Below, piece after piece: positions 1 to 6,517 of a stretch of DNA of 7,585 bases. The notes beneath the pieces were generated by a model, which did not search any database, had not been told where the DNA came from, and was given only the letters and a program-made list of their open reading frames with translations. The stretch comes from Burkholderiales bacterium UBA6064. GTDB taxonomy: Bacteria > Pseudomonadota > Gammaproteobacteria > Burkholderiales > Burkholderiaceae_B. Where the stretch lies: assembly GCA_002428895.1 (NCBI GenBank), contig DIYC01000151.1, positions 1-7,585 on the forward strand, written 5' to 3'. Position numbers and translations under genes: made by a program. Within the stretch, counting starts at the first letter, position 1; the number at the start of each line of letters is the position of its first letter.

Positions 1-2
1 CA

Positions 3-83
3 TTCAGGTATGTTCCAAACCCTGGTTATTCCGGTGACGACTCCTTCACCTACATGGCATTTGACGGGCAGGTGACCTCGTCT
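3..83 (+). other. Cadherin-like adhesin repeat fragment fused in frame to prlC
   Basis: Read in the prlC frame from base 3, these codons give peptides such as YVPNPGYSG, DSFTY and DGQVTSS. This is the familiar signature of tandem cadherin-like / bacterial Ig-like repeats of large secreted adhesins (typical form: tPNaGysGtDSFTYtasDG). Nothing like it belongs in oligopeptidase A, where this place holds the middle of the helical N-terminal domain. By hand count about 42 of the first 80 bases are G or C, against about 70 of the next 160, so composition also shifts. The junction lies near bases 78-87, just before the PrlC-like LTERLFGV. I infer a chimeric assembly end or a genuine recombination; a natural domain fusion is the least likely reading. 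The fragment is open at the left edge. Confidence 0.7.
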
Positions 84-1031
84 TTGACTGAGCGATTGTT
101 TGGTGTCTGCATCGTGCAAATCGATGCAGACACTTGGCACAACGATGTACGCTTTTTTGAAGTTAAGCGCAACAATAAACCGATTGCATCTTTTTTTCTC
201 GATCCTTATGCCCGAGAACACAAACGATCAGGCGCTTGGATGGACGACGCACGCGGACGTAAGCGTTTAAGTCATGATATTCAAACCCCAGTAGCCTATT
301 TAACCTGCAACTATACCAAACCAGCCAAAGGTAAACCAGCTCAGCTGTCACACGATGACGTACAAACACTTTTCCATGAATTTGGTCACGGTATTCATCA
401 TATGCTGACCGAAGTCGACGAGCTTGATGTAGCAGGTATTAATGGGGTTGAATGGGATGCTGTTGAGCTGCCATCACAATTTATGGAAAATTTTGCTTGG
501 GAATGGTCAGTTGTTGAATCGCTCACCGAACATGAAACAACTCAACAAACCATGCCCAAAGCTTTATTTGACAAAATGGTTGCAGCCAAAAATTTTCACA
601 GTGGGCTTATGACTTTGCGCCAGGTTGAATTTGCTTTATTTGACATGCTGCTGCACAGTCAATTTGATCCAAATGGTGAACAAACTATTTTGCAACTGCT
701 CGACCAAGTGCGTCAAGAAGTTGCCGTTTTTATACCGCCAAGCTATAACCGATTTCCACATTCTTTTGGTCACATTTTTTCAGGGGGTTATGCAGCAGGT
801 TATTATAGTTATAAATGGGCTGAGGTATTGTCTGCCGACGCCTTCGCATATTTTGAAGAAACAGGTATTGACAATCAAGACAGTGGGAAAAAATTTCTTA
901 AAGAAATTCTTGCTGTAGGTGGCAGTCGACCTGCAGCAGAATCATTTAAAGCATTTCGCGGTAGACCGCCTGAAATCAATGCGTTGCTTAGACACACGGG
1001 CATGATTGAAATTGAAAAGACTGTTTCATGA
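3..1031 (+). CDS. prlC: Oligopeptidase A (PrlC), C-terminal catalytic half, 5' end chimeric or partial
   Basis: PrlC is a cytosolic zinc metallopeptidase of family M3 that degrades short peptides, including cleaved signal peptides. Authentic PrlC similarity starts near base 84 (LTERLFGV) and runs to the stop, about 315 residues of a family usually near 680. The zinc site is complete: HEFGH at bases 375-389 supplies two histidines and the catalytic glutamate, and the third ligand is the glutamate of VELPSQFMEN about 25 residues later. The C-terminal substrate-site block FPHSFGHIFSGGYAAGYYSYKW and the FRGR.P ending are also conserved. The ATG at base 54 is not a credible start: it lies in the cadherin-like segment, upstream of the PrlC homology, and the frame is open to base 3. 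The N-terminal half is missing. The stop overlaps the xthA start (ATGA), so the two genes are probably co-transcribed. Confidence 0.9.
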   Translation, partial: FRYVPNPGYSGDDSFTYMAFDGQVTSSLTERLFGVCIVQIDADTWHNDVRFFEVKRNNKPIASFFLDPYAREHKRSGAWMDDARGRKRLSHDIQTPVAYLTCNYTKPAKGKPAQLSHDDVQTLFHEFGHGIHHMLTEVDELDVAGINGVEWDAVELPSQFMENFAWEWSVVESLTEHETTQQTMPKALFDKMVAAKNFHSGLMTLRQVEFALFDMLLHSQFDPNGEQTILQLLDQVRQEVAVFIPPSYNRFPHSFGHIFSGGYAAGYYSYKWAEVLSADAFAYFEETGIDNQDSGKKFLKEILAVGGSRPAAESFKAFRGRPPEINALLRHTGMIEIEKTVS

Positions 1032-1816
1032 GAACGCTACAAATCGCAAGCTGGAACGTAAACTCACTCAAAGTACGATTACCGCACGTACTGGAGTGGC
1101 TTCAAGCCACTCCAGTAGACCTACTTGGTTTACAAGAACTGAAACTAAGCAACGAAGACTTTCCGTTGCAGGCCTTTGAGACGATTAATTATAGTGCTAT
1201 TTTTTCGGGTCAAAAAACCTACAATGGGGTTGCAATTGTTTACAATAAAAACAGCATGCCTCCCCCTTCTGATATCCTCATTAACTTGCCTAGTTATGCC
1301 GATGTTCAGCAACGAGTGATTGGAGCAACTTTTAACGACATTCGCTTCATTAACGCGTATTGTGTGAATGGTTCTGAAATAGGCTCTGACAAATTTAATT
1401 ACAAAATGGCCTGGTTTAATGCGCTCACGCAAGACTGCAAAAGCTGGCTTGCCCAATGGCCAAAATTAGCTTTGGTTGGCGACTTTAATATTGCACCGAC
1501 TGATACCGATGTGCACGACCCAGTTACCTGGAAAGATCAAATACTTTGTTCAAACCAGGAAAGGGAACTTTTTCAAGGTTTACTGAATTTGGGCTTACAC
1601 GACAGTTTTCGATTATTTAATCAACCAGAAAAATTATATTCTTGGTGGGATTATCGTCAATTAGCCTTCCAAAAAAACAAAGGCTTGCGAATAGACCATA
1701 TCTTACTCAGTAAACCACTCGCTAGCTGTTGCACACGCAGTTATATCGACAAAGCACCTAGAAAATGGCCCAAACCCTCTGACCATGCTCCCGTTATAAC
1801 CAACCTAACACTTTAA
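1028..1816 (+). CDS. xthA: Exodeoxyribonuclease III family AP endonuclease
   Basis: This is a 262-residue member of the exonuclease III / APE1 family (endonuclease-exonuclease-phosphatase fold). Such enzymes cut the backbone 5' of abasic sites and remove nucleotides 3'-5' from duplex DNA in base excision repair. The catalytic set is complete: N10/N12 in SWNVNSL, E37 in LQELK (metal), Y111 in NAYCVNG, D152 and N154 in GDFNIAP, D223 in RIDHILLS, and D252/H253 in SDHAPV. SWWDYR (residues 205-210) is another family block. Length matches the usual 255-270. The loop usually read as YVPNG is YCVNG here. The ATG overlaps the prlC stop by 4 bases, and GAAAAG about 8 bases upstream is a modest ribosome binding site. 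A perfect palindrome lies in codons 21-30. E. coli-like Xth is the best subfamily fit, but a paralogue such as an ExoA-type enzyme cannot be fully excluded. Confidence 0.93.
   Translation: MRTLQIASWNVNSLKVRLPHVLEWLQATPVDLLGLQELKLSNEDFPLQAFETINYSAIFSGQKTYNGVAIVYNKNSMPPPSDILINLPSYADVQQRVIGATFNDIRFINAYCVNGSEIGSDKFNYKMAWFNALTQDCKSWLAQWPKLALVGDFNIAPTDTDVHDPVTWKDQILCSNQERELFQGLLNLGLHDSFRLFNQPEKLYSWWDYRQLAFQKNKGLRIDHILLSKPLASCCTRSYIDKAPRKWPKPSDHAPVITNLTL
1089..1117. repeat. Perfect 29-nt palindrome inside xthA
   Basis: The arms TACTGGAGTGGCTT (1089-1102) and AAGCCACTCCAGTA (1104-1117) are exact reverse complements around a single C at 1103. As mRNA this could fold into a 13-bp stem with a 3-nt loop, starting about 60 nt after the xthA start codon. 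It encodes residues 21-30 (VLEWLQATPV), which align with the family without an insertion, so it is not an obvious inserted element. No T-run follows on either strand, so it is not an intrinsic terminator. Function is unknown. Confidence 0.85.
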
Positions 1817-1911
1817 TTGCTTAAACTAATCGAAATTGACCCCTTATTCATTCCGTTTGTCTTTCGACATGCAATGCCAAAATACACTTGGTGCCACCGT
1901 GTTACATACAA

Positions 1912-3168
1912 ATGAGTTTATTCAATCAATCGATTGCTAAGCAACTTGCTATCCAGTGCAGTGCAATCGTGTTTTTCATGGGTTTTGTAGTCGGTTTATG
2001 CAATTGTTATGTTGCAGACTTATTCTCACCTAGAGCAATAGGACTGAATTTAGCTTTACTGTTAATCACGACACTCCTCGCTTTTGTGCTCACTTATAGT
2101 CTTGGTAAACGCACCACACAAGCAACCCGACAGCTCACCAAAATGGTTTTACAACTAGGTAATGGTCTATTAATGTCTAGAATTCCCAATACCATAACCA
2201 GTGACCAACAACAAACTAAAAACGAAATTGCACTATTGGCTCGCAGTTTAAACCGCATGGCCGATGGCATTGAACGATTAATTTCACCACTATGCCAACA
2301 ATCCAATCGATTAGAAGAAAAAACCCATGCATGGGTTCAGAGTTGCACCACGTTCAGTCAAGACAGCGAACAAGTATGCAATTATGCCGAAGTGCTTAGC
2401 CAAAAAATAAACAAAATAAACAATTTAAACAATAATTTAAATCAAGAAACGAACATTCTACTTTCACAAACAAATAAAACCAGACAACTAGTTGAAACTG
2501 GGCAGTATAGCATTGCCAGCACAACTGCTCAAATGCATGAAATTTCCAAAATCATACACACTAATTTTAAAGTAATTCAAGAACTTGGGACACAATCTGA
2601 AGCTATTTCTAATATTGCAGTCATGATTCAAAAAATTGCCGAACAAACCAATTTATTGGCTTTAAATGCAGCAATTGAAGCGGCTCGTGCCGGCGAGCAA
2701 GGTAGAGGGTTTGCAGTTGTTGCAGATGAAGTAAGAAAGCTTGCTGACCGAACACGAAGTGCTACAACTCAGATACAAGGCACCATTAAACTCATCGAAC
2801 TTTCGGCCAGTACAGCACACAACAACATGCTTGCAAGCATTGACAGTGTACAACACGGCATTACCCTTGTTCATCAAGCAGACCATGCATTCACCGCGCT
2901 TGAAAGCGAATCTGAACAAATTGCACACATGCTGAATACGTTACTAAATACACTCACCGAACAAGAAAATACTTCGCAATACTGTCAACAAAAAACAAAT
3001 GACTTAGTGGAGTCTTTTAAACAATCCACACAATTAAGCCAACATTTCCAACAACATACCAAAAAAATAACCCAATTAGTGGACAATTTAAATCACCAAC
3101 TCAGTCATTTTAAAATGATCTCAAAGAAATCGCTCATTAGCGGAGAAAAAATAAATCAAAATGCTTGA
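1912..3168 (+). CDS. Methyl-accepting chemotaxis protein with minimal periplasmic loop
   Basis: This is a membrane chemoreceptor-type signalling protein of 418 residues from ATG 1912. The frame extends to TTG 1888 and GTG 1891, but neither has a convincing ribosome binding site, and ATG gives the expected short cytoplasmic lead. Two hydrophobic segments (about residues 15-36 and 43-63) are separated by only a few residues, so there is no ligand-binding domain. A HAMP-like region follows (about 64-125), then a long coiled-coil hairpin. Its tip at about residues 244-282 is canonical ([20 protein letters not shown], then [17 protein letters not shown]) and should bind CheA and CheW. The C-terminus ([10 protein letters not shown]) has no CheR-binding pentapeptide of the NWETF type. 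Residues about 165-182 are rich in asparagine. No che genes adjoin it. It starts 95 bases after xthA and converges on ntrC. The input signal is unknown; it could sense membrane or cytoplasmic state, or control a non-flagellar output. Confidence 0.92.
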   Translation: MSLFNQSIAKQLAIQCSAIVFFMGFVVGLCNCYVADLFSPRAIGLNLALLLITTLLAFVLTYSLGKRTTQATRQLTKMVLQLGNGLLMSRIPNTITSDQQQTKNEIALLARSLNRMADGIERLISPLCQQSNRLEEKTHAWVQSCTTFSQDSEQVCNYAEVLSQKINKINNLNNNLNQETNILLSQTNKTRQLVETGQYSIASTTAQMHEISKIIHTNFKVIQELGTQSEAISNIAVMIQKIAEQTNLLALNAAIEAARAGEQGRGFAVVADEVRKLADRTRSATTQIQGTIKLIELSASTAHNNMLASIDSVQHGITLVHQADHAFTALESESEQIAHMLNTLLNTLTEQENTSQYCQQKTNDLVESFKQSTQLSQHFQQHTKKITQLVDNLNHQLSHFKMISKKSLISGEKINQNA

Positions 3169-3324
3169 ACTGAGATTCAAAACCTGAATTCATAGAATTG
3201 GCAATCTGACTGACATGCTGAAAAAATTTGAGATCTTCTGTAGAGTACTGTCATCTAACAATCAAAGCTCGTTGGAAACAAAGTTAAATACTGTGAAATA
3301 TTTTTTCTATTTGAATAAATAGCC

Positions 3325-4749
3325 CTACTCTAAATTAAGATCGGTAATTTTTCGCGCGATGGTGTTTCTGCCAATTCCCAGTCGTTCGGCAGCTTCTTTT
3401 CTTCTTCCTTTTGTTGCTTCTAACGCTGCTTCAATCACAATCGCTTCAAATTGATCAGTTAAAATTCGCATGACATCAGACTCTTCTAAATCAAGTAATC
3501 GACGGGCTTGCTGACGTAATAACAAAGTCCATTGTCCAGTTGAAGGTGAAATAACGTCCATAGACTCTAACAAAGAACTTTTAAATTCTTGTTGATATAA
3601 ATCATATCCACGGCTATCGGGTTGAAGCAATTCAACTGTCGAGTTCAATGAATTTTGACGAATATAAAGACGAATTTCTTCTGGTAAATCTTTAGGCTCA
3701 ATCACCGCACTAGTGGTTGCAACAGTAAGATGTCGACAAATAGTTTCAAGTTGCCGGACATTGCCCGTAAACACATACTGACTGAGCATGCTAATAGCAG
3801 GCGCGGAGACTGTTTTAGCTGGCAAATTAAGTTCTTTAGCGAACTGTTTCAAAAAATAGTCCACTAACAAGGGTAAATCTTCGAGACGTTGTTGCAAGCA
3901 AGGAATATAAACTTCTATTGAATTTAATCGATGATACAAATGCTCACTGAACTGACCCTGAGATACCAGTTGATGTAAATTAGATCGACTCGAAGCAATA
4001 ATTCTCACACTGTTATCGGTACAGGCATTTAATAATTTAGTTTGAACCTCAAGAGGCATATGACTCACATTATTCAGAAATAACGTTCCGTTCTTAGCTC
4101 TGTAAAGCGCACCGGACTTAGGATCAAACAATACCCCATTAAGCTGATCAGCAGGCACTGAATTAACCTGAACCTCAATAAAAGGCTGATTTGCTTTTGG
4201 GCTATGGGCATGCAAAACTTTTGCAAAAAGACGCTTGCCGACTCCAGCATCACCCGTAATTAAAACAGATACAGTCGATTTTGAAAGTCGCCCAATCATA
4301 CAAATTACGTCATGCATTACAACAGTTTGCCCAATAATTCCTTGCTGAAAACCTTCAACAGATTTTACGGGGACAAATTCTTCAGGTAAAACCTGATTGG
4401 CGGCACGAATAATTAATTCAGTGGCATATTGAAGTTCAAAGGGTTTAGGTAAGTAATCAAATGCCCCACCTTGATAAGCGGACACCGCAGTGTCTAAATC
4501 AGAAAAAGCAGTCATCACAATCACAGGTAAATTGGGATACTGTTGCTTCACTTTATGTAATAGTTTTAAACCATTTTCTCCAGGCATTCGAATGTCGGTG
4601 ATCAAAACATGGGGTCTTTCTGAAGAAAGACGATCAAGAACAGTTTGAGCCTCCGAAAAAACCTCACAATTCATGTGAGCACGCCCTAACGCTTTTTGCA
4701 AAACCCAACGAATTGATTTATCGTCATCAACTACCCAAATTGTATACAT
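3325..4749 (-). CDS. ntrC: NtrC-family nitrogen response regulator with degenerate AAA+ domain
   Basis: This 474-residue protein has the NtrC layout. The receiver (about 1-120) keeps the acidic pocket D8-D10, phosphoacceptor D52 (LITDIRMPG), T80 and K102 (PKPF). The AAA+ region (about 136-360) is followed by a linker and a Fis-type helix-turn-helix (about 432-474; RRKEAAERLGIGRNTIARK). The central domain is abnormal. Walker A is GDAGVGKR (166-173), so its lysine is kept. GAFTGA is replaced by GALYRA (213-218), and by manual comparison with E. coli NtrC about 11 residues are missing after it. Walker B DE is N226-N227. About 13 residues are missing near 241-247. The first arginine-finger position is S268 (FSEHLYHRLN), while R274 and the GNVRQLE sensor II are kept. 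I infer loss of ATP hydrolysis and sigma-54 activation, with phosphorylation-controlled DNA binding retained. It is the last gene of the minus-strand cluster, 38 bases after ntrB, with an ATG start and no strong ribosome binding site. Confidence 0.93.
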   Translation of the reverse strand: MYTIWVVDDDKSIRWVLQKALGRAHMNCEVFSEAQTVLDRLSSERPHVLITDIRMPGENGLKLLHKVKQQYPNLPVIVMTAFSDLDTAVSAYQGGAFDYLPKPFELQYATELIIRAANQVLPEEFVPVKSVEGFQQGIIGQTVVMHDVICMIGRLSKSTVSVLITGDAGVGKRLFAKVLHAHSPKANQPFIEVQVNSVPADQLNGVLFDPKSGALYRAKNGTLFLNNVSHMPLEVQTKLLNACTDNSVRIIASSRSNLHQLVSQGQFSEHLYHRLNSIEVYIPCLQQRLEDLPLLVDYFLKQFAKELNLPAKTVSAPAISMLSQYVFTGNVRQLETICRHLTVATTSAVIEPKDLPEEIRLYIRQNSLNSTVELLQPDSRGYDLYQQEFKSSLLESMDVISPSTGQWTLLLRQQARRLLDLEESDVMRILTDQFEAIVIEAALEATKGRRKEAAERLGIGRNTIARKITDLNLE

Positions 4750-4787
4750 ATCTGAGTCTACTTAAACAGGTTAAAGAAACACCGCAT

Positions 4788-5831
4788 TTATTGAATAGGT
4801 AAAACAATACTAAAAACGGTGTGCCCAGGAACAGATTTACAACTAATTGTGCCTTGATGATGCTGCACAAAGGTATAAGCAAGAGTTAAGCCTAAACCTG
4901 TTCCTCCGTCACGACCGCTGACCAAGGGCAAAAAAATTCGTTCTTGGAGCTGAGGTTCAATGCCTGGGCCGTTGTCGATTACATCTAGCTTAACAGCTAA
5001 TTTACTGGTTTTATTACTTAATGTAACCTTACGCATAATTCTCGTTTTTAAGGTGATTTTGCCTTGTTTCTGTGCAATTTTTTGAGCAAGCGCTTGAGCT
5101 GCATTTTGCACGATGTTTAACAACACTTGAACAAGCTCGACAAAATCAGCTTCAAATTCTGGAATTGAAGTATCATAATCCTGTTTGATCGTTAATCCTC
5201 TCGGGTATTGTGCTTGAATTAAAGTGCGAACTCGTTCACACACCTGGTGAATATTAATTCTCTTGACAATATGCGCACTGCGATGAGGCACTAAAAGCTG
5301 CTCAACCAATTCAGTCAAACGATCTGCTTCACTGATAATGACTTGAGTAAACTCATGTAACGCGGGGTCTGAAAGCTCAGAATCTAGTAATTGAGCCGCA
5401 CCACGAATACCCCCTAAAGGGTTTTTGATTTCATGCGCTAAATTACGAATCAACTCTTTACTGGCAAACGATTGATCTTGTAATCGAGTTTCACGATCAT
5501 GCTGTATTTGCTGTTCAATAACATGACACTCTAGTAAAGTAAGCGAATCATTGAGACCAAACTTTGAAAGAATTGCATTCACGTGTTTAAACAGGCCACT
5601 CATTGTTTCAATTTGAATAATTTGACGACACAAATCACCCGAAAAAGGAAGCAGCTCGCCTTTAAAAAAGCGAGAAATAGGCCGATTACACAAAAAACGA
5701 GAGGATAACTCAAGTAAATTTTCTGCCGAACTGTTTGCATACACAATTAGGCCATCTTGATTCAATACAAACACCACTGTGTTTAACAAATCATAGCTTT
5801 TAAAACAAGCTTGAATTTCAGGATTATTCAA
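4788..5831 (-). CDS. ntrB: Nitrogen regulation sensor histidine kinase NtrB (GlnL)
   Basis: NtrB is the cytosolic histidine kinase/phosphatase that phosphorylates NtrC under nitrogen limitation and dephosphorylates it when PII binds. The 347 residues match the E. coli length (349). An N-terminal PAS-like domain (about 14-60, VVFVLNQDGLIVYANSSAENLL) is followed by the dimerisation/phosphoacceptor helix with H133 in LAHEIKNPLGGIRGAAQLLDSEL. The HATPase domain has its N box (LLNIVQNAAQAL, 238-249), G1 box DNGPG (286-290) and G2 box GGTGLGL (309-315). No transmembrane segment is visible. The start is TTG at 5831-5829: no in-frame ATG occurs before about residue 77, which is inside conserved sequence. 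Only two bases separate this TTG from the upstream stop, so translational coupling to the DUF4124-like gene is likely. Unlike its partner NtrC, no catalytic element looks damaged. Confidence 0.95.
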   Translation of the reverse strand: MNNPEIQACFKSYDLLNTVVFVLNQDGLIVYANSSAENLLELSSRFLCNRPISRFFKGELLPFSGDLCRQIIQIETMSGLFKHVNAILSKFGLNDSLTLLECHVIEQQIQHDRETRLQDQSFASKELIRNLAHEIKNPLGGIRGAAQLLDSELSDPALHEFTQVIISEADRLTELVEQLLVPHRSAHIVKRINIHQVCERVRTLIQAQYPRGLTIKQDYDTSIPEFEADFVELVQVLLNIVQNAAQALAQKIAQKQGKITLKTRIMRKVTLSNKTSKLAVKLDVIDNGPGIEPQLQERIFLPLVSGRDGGTGLGLTLAYTFVQHHQGTISCKSVPGHTVFSIVLPIQ

Positions 5832-5833
5832 AA

Positions 5834-6361
5834 TTAATTTAATAAATCTTCAATATCTTTCTTTAAAATTCTAATATTATCTTTAGTTTGTTCAATTTGT
5901 TTACGCAAATTTTCAGTTCGAGCTTGATACACTCGATCATCCGTTTCATCGGCTAACCTTGAAGGTGCGCCATTATTGAACTGAGGTTCTAATTCAGCAA
6001 GCTTACTTTCTTCGCTTTTAAGTTCATCTTGTAAAATTTTTAAACGATCTGTTGACGCTTCAAAGTCTAAAGAACTTGTAATAGTCGATTCACCCGATTC
6101 ACCAGCAAAAGAAGATTTGTCCGCGAAAGAACCCATAGAGGAAAATTCAGGCACCTTACTGGTTGGCGGAGATAAAGTAATATGCTTTGTGCGTAACGGT
6201 GCACAATCAGAACCTAAATCAACATTTTGATAAGTTCTGACGCCATCTGGACTTTCATCCACATACATATCTGACGATTGCGTTAAGCCAGTTTGTGGGC
6301 TTAGGATAAAGCAACACAAACTCAGTGAGAAAATAAAGGAAATATTGAACCGTTTCAACAT
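5834..6361 (-). CDS. DUF4124-like exported coiled-coil protein
   Basis: The product is 175 residues from the ATG at 6361; a longer reading from TTG 6391 would put ten extra residues before the signal peptide and is less likely. Residues 1-28 (MLKRF, then a hydrophobic stretch SFIFSLSLCCFIL) look like a Sec signal peptide without a clear lipobox. Residues about 32-50 (MYVDESPDGVRTYQNVDLG) resemble the short DUF4124 motif (Y-W-D-x-G-x-x-Y-S/T). Residues about 50-100 are Ser/Thr-rich and probably flexible. Residues about 103-174 are a charged coiled coil (DRLKILQDELKSEESKLAEL; LRKQIEQTKDNIRILKKDIEDL). A DUF4124 module followed by a coiled coil fits proteins I recall near glnA/ntrB in other gammaproteobacteria, but the function is unknown. 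Its TAA lies 2 bases before the ntrB start, which implies one transcription unit. An AGG about 6 bases before the ATG is a weak ribosome binding site. Confidence 0.8.
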   Translation of the reverse strand: MLKRFNISFIFSLSLCCFILSPQTGLTQSSDMYVDESPDGVRTYQNVDLGSDCAPLRTKHITLSPPTSKVPEFSSMGSFADKSSFAGESGESTITSSLDFEASTDRLKILQDELKSEESKLAELEPQFNNGAPSRLADETDDRVYQARTENLRKQIEQTKDNIRILKKDIEDLLN

Positions 6362-6457
6362 AACAGCCTGAAAATAAATGTAACTTACCAACTTCCATGA
6401 TACCGCATTTAAGATTTAGAAAGCCTCATCTATTTGGGTAATTTATTTGGCTAGCGT

Positions 6458-6484
6458 AAAAAAAAAGCCCGCCAAAGACGGGCT
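6458..6484 (-). terminator. Rho-independent terminator of glnA
   Basis: On the minus strand, AGCCCGTC and GGCGGGCT pair around a TTT loop (8 bp including one T-G wobble) and run into a stretch of T: the plus strand has nine A at 6458-6466, the first pairing base included. It lies 33 bases after the glnA stop. A weaker bulged hairpin (AACCAC with GTGGGTT, plus strand about 6492-6508) sits between them. The terminator separates glnA from the DUF4124-like/ntrB/ntrC unit, which therefore needs read-through or its own promoter in the 96 bases at 6362-6457. Confidence 0.9.
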
Positions 6485-6517
6485 ATCAACAAACCACCAA
6501 AGTGGGTTATAAAGCAA

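Noticed and set aside
54..56. ATG at base 54 as start of prlC
   Set aside because: The frame is open to base 3, the codons around the ATG belong to a cadherin-like repeat, and PrlC homology starts only about 10 codons later, in the middle of the protein.
1836..1888. Promoter for the mcp gene (TTGACC at 1836, TACACT at 1883)
   Set aside because: The two elements do not pair at acceptable spacing and each lacks a partner; no sigma-28 chemotaxis promoter is recognisable either.
1888..1899. Sigma-54 (-24/-12) promoter or NtrC dyad at TTGGTGCCACC upstream of mcp
   Set aside because: There is no GC ten bases after the GG, and the short GGTG/CACC inverted repeat does not match the TGCACC-N5-GGTGCA pattern.
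2322..2337. 16-nt perfect palindrome (AACCCATG/CATGGGTT) inside the MCP gene
   Set aside because: 8-bp arms are expected by chance at roughly 0.1 per window this size; it lies in ordinary coding sequence, with no T-run or partner copy.
3307..3322. Hairpin CTATTT-gaat-AAATAG between the convergent mcp and ntrC stops as a bidirectional terminator
   Set aside because: The stem is almost all A-T, with no T-run downstream on either strand. Termination here is plausible but not supported.
6196..6204. GGTGCA half-site resembling an NtrC-binding half in the DUF4124-like gene
   Set aside because: It is a single half-site inside coding sequence, without the matching TGCACC half at the correct spacing.
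6397..6424. Sigma-70 promoter for the DUF4124-like/ntrB/ntrC unit (minus strand TATCAT -10 at 6397-6402)
   Set aside because: The -10 matches 5 of 6, but no -35 resembling TTGACA is present at 15-18 bases spacing. A promoter is expected here, but this site cannot be assigned with confidence.
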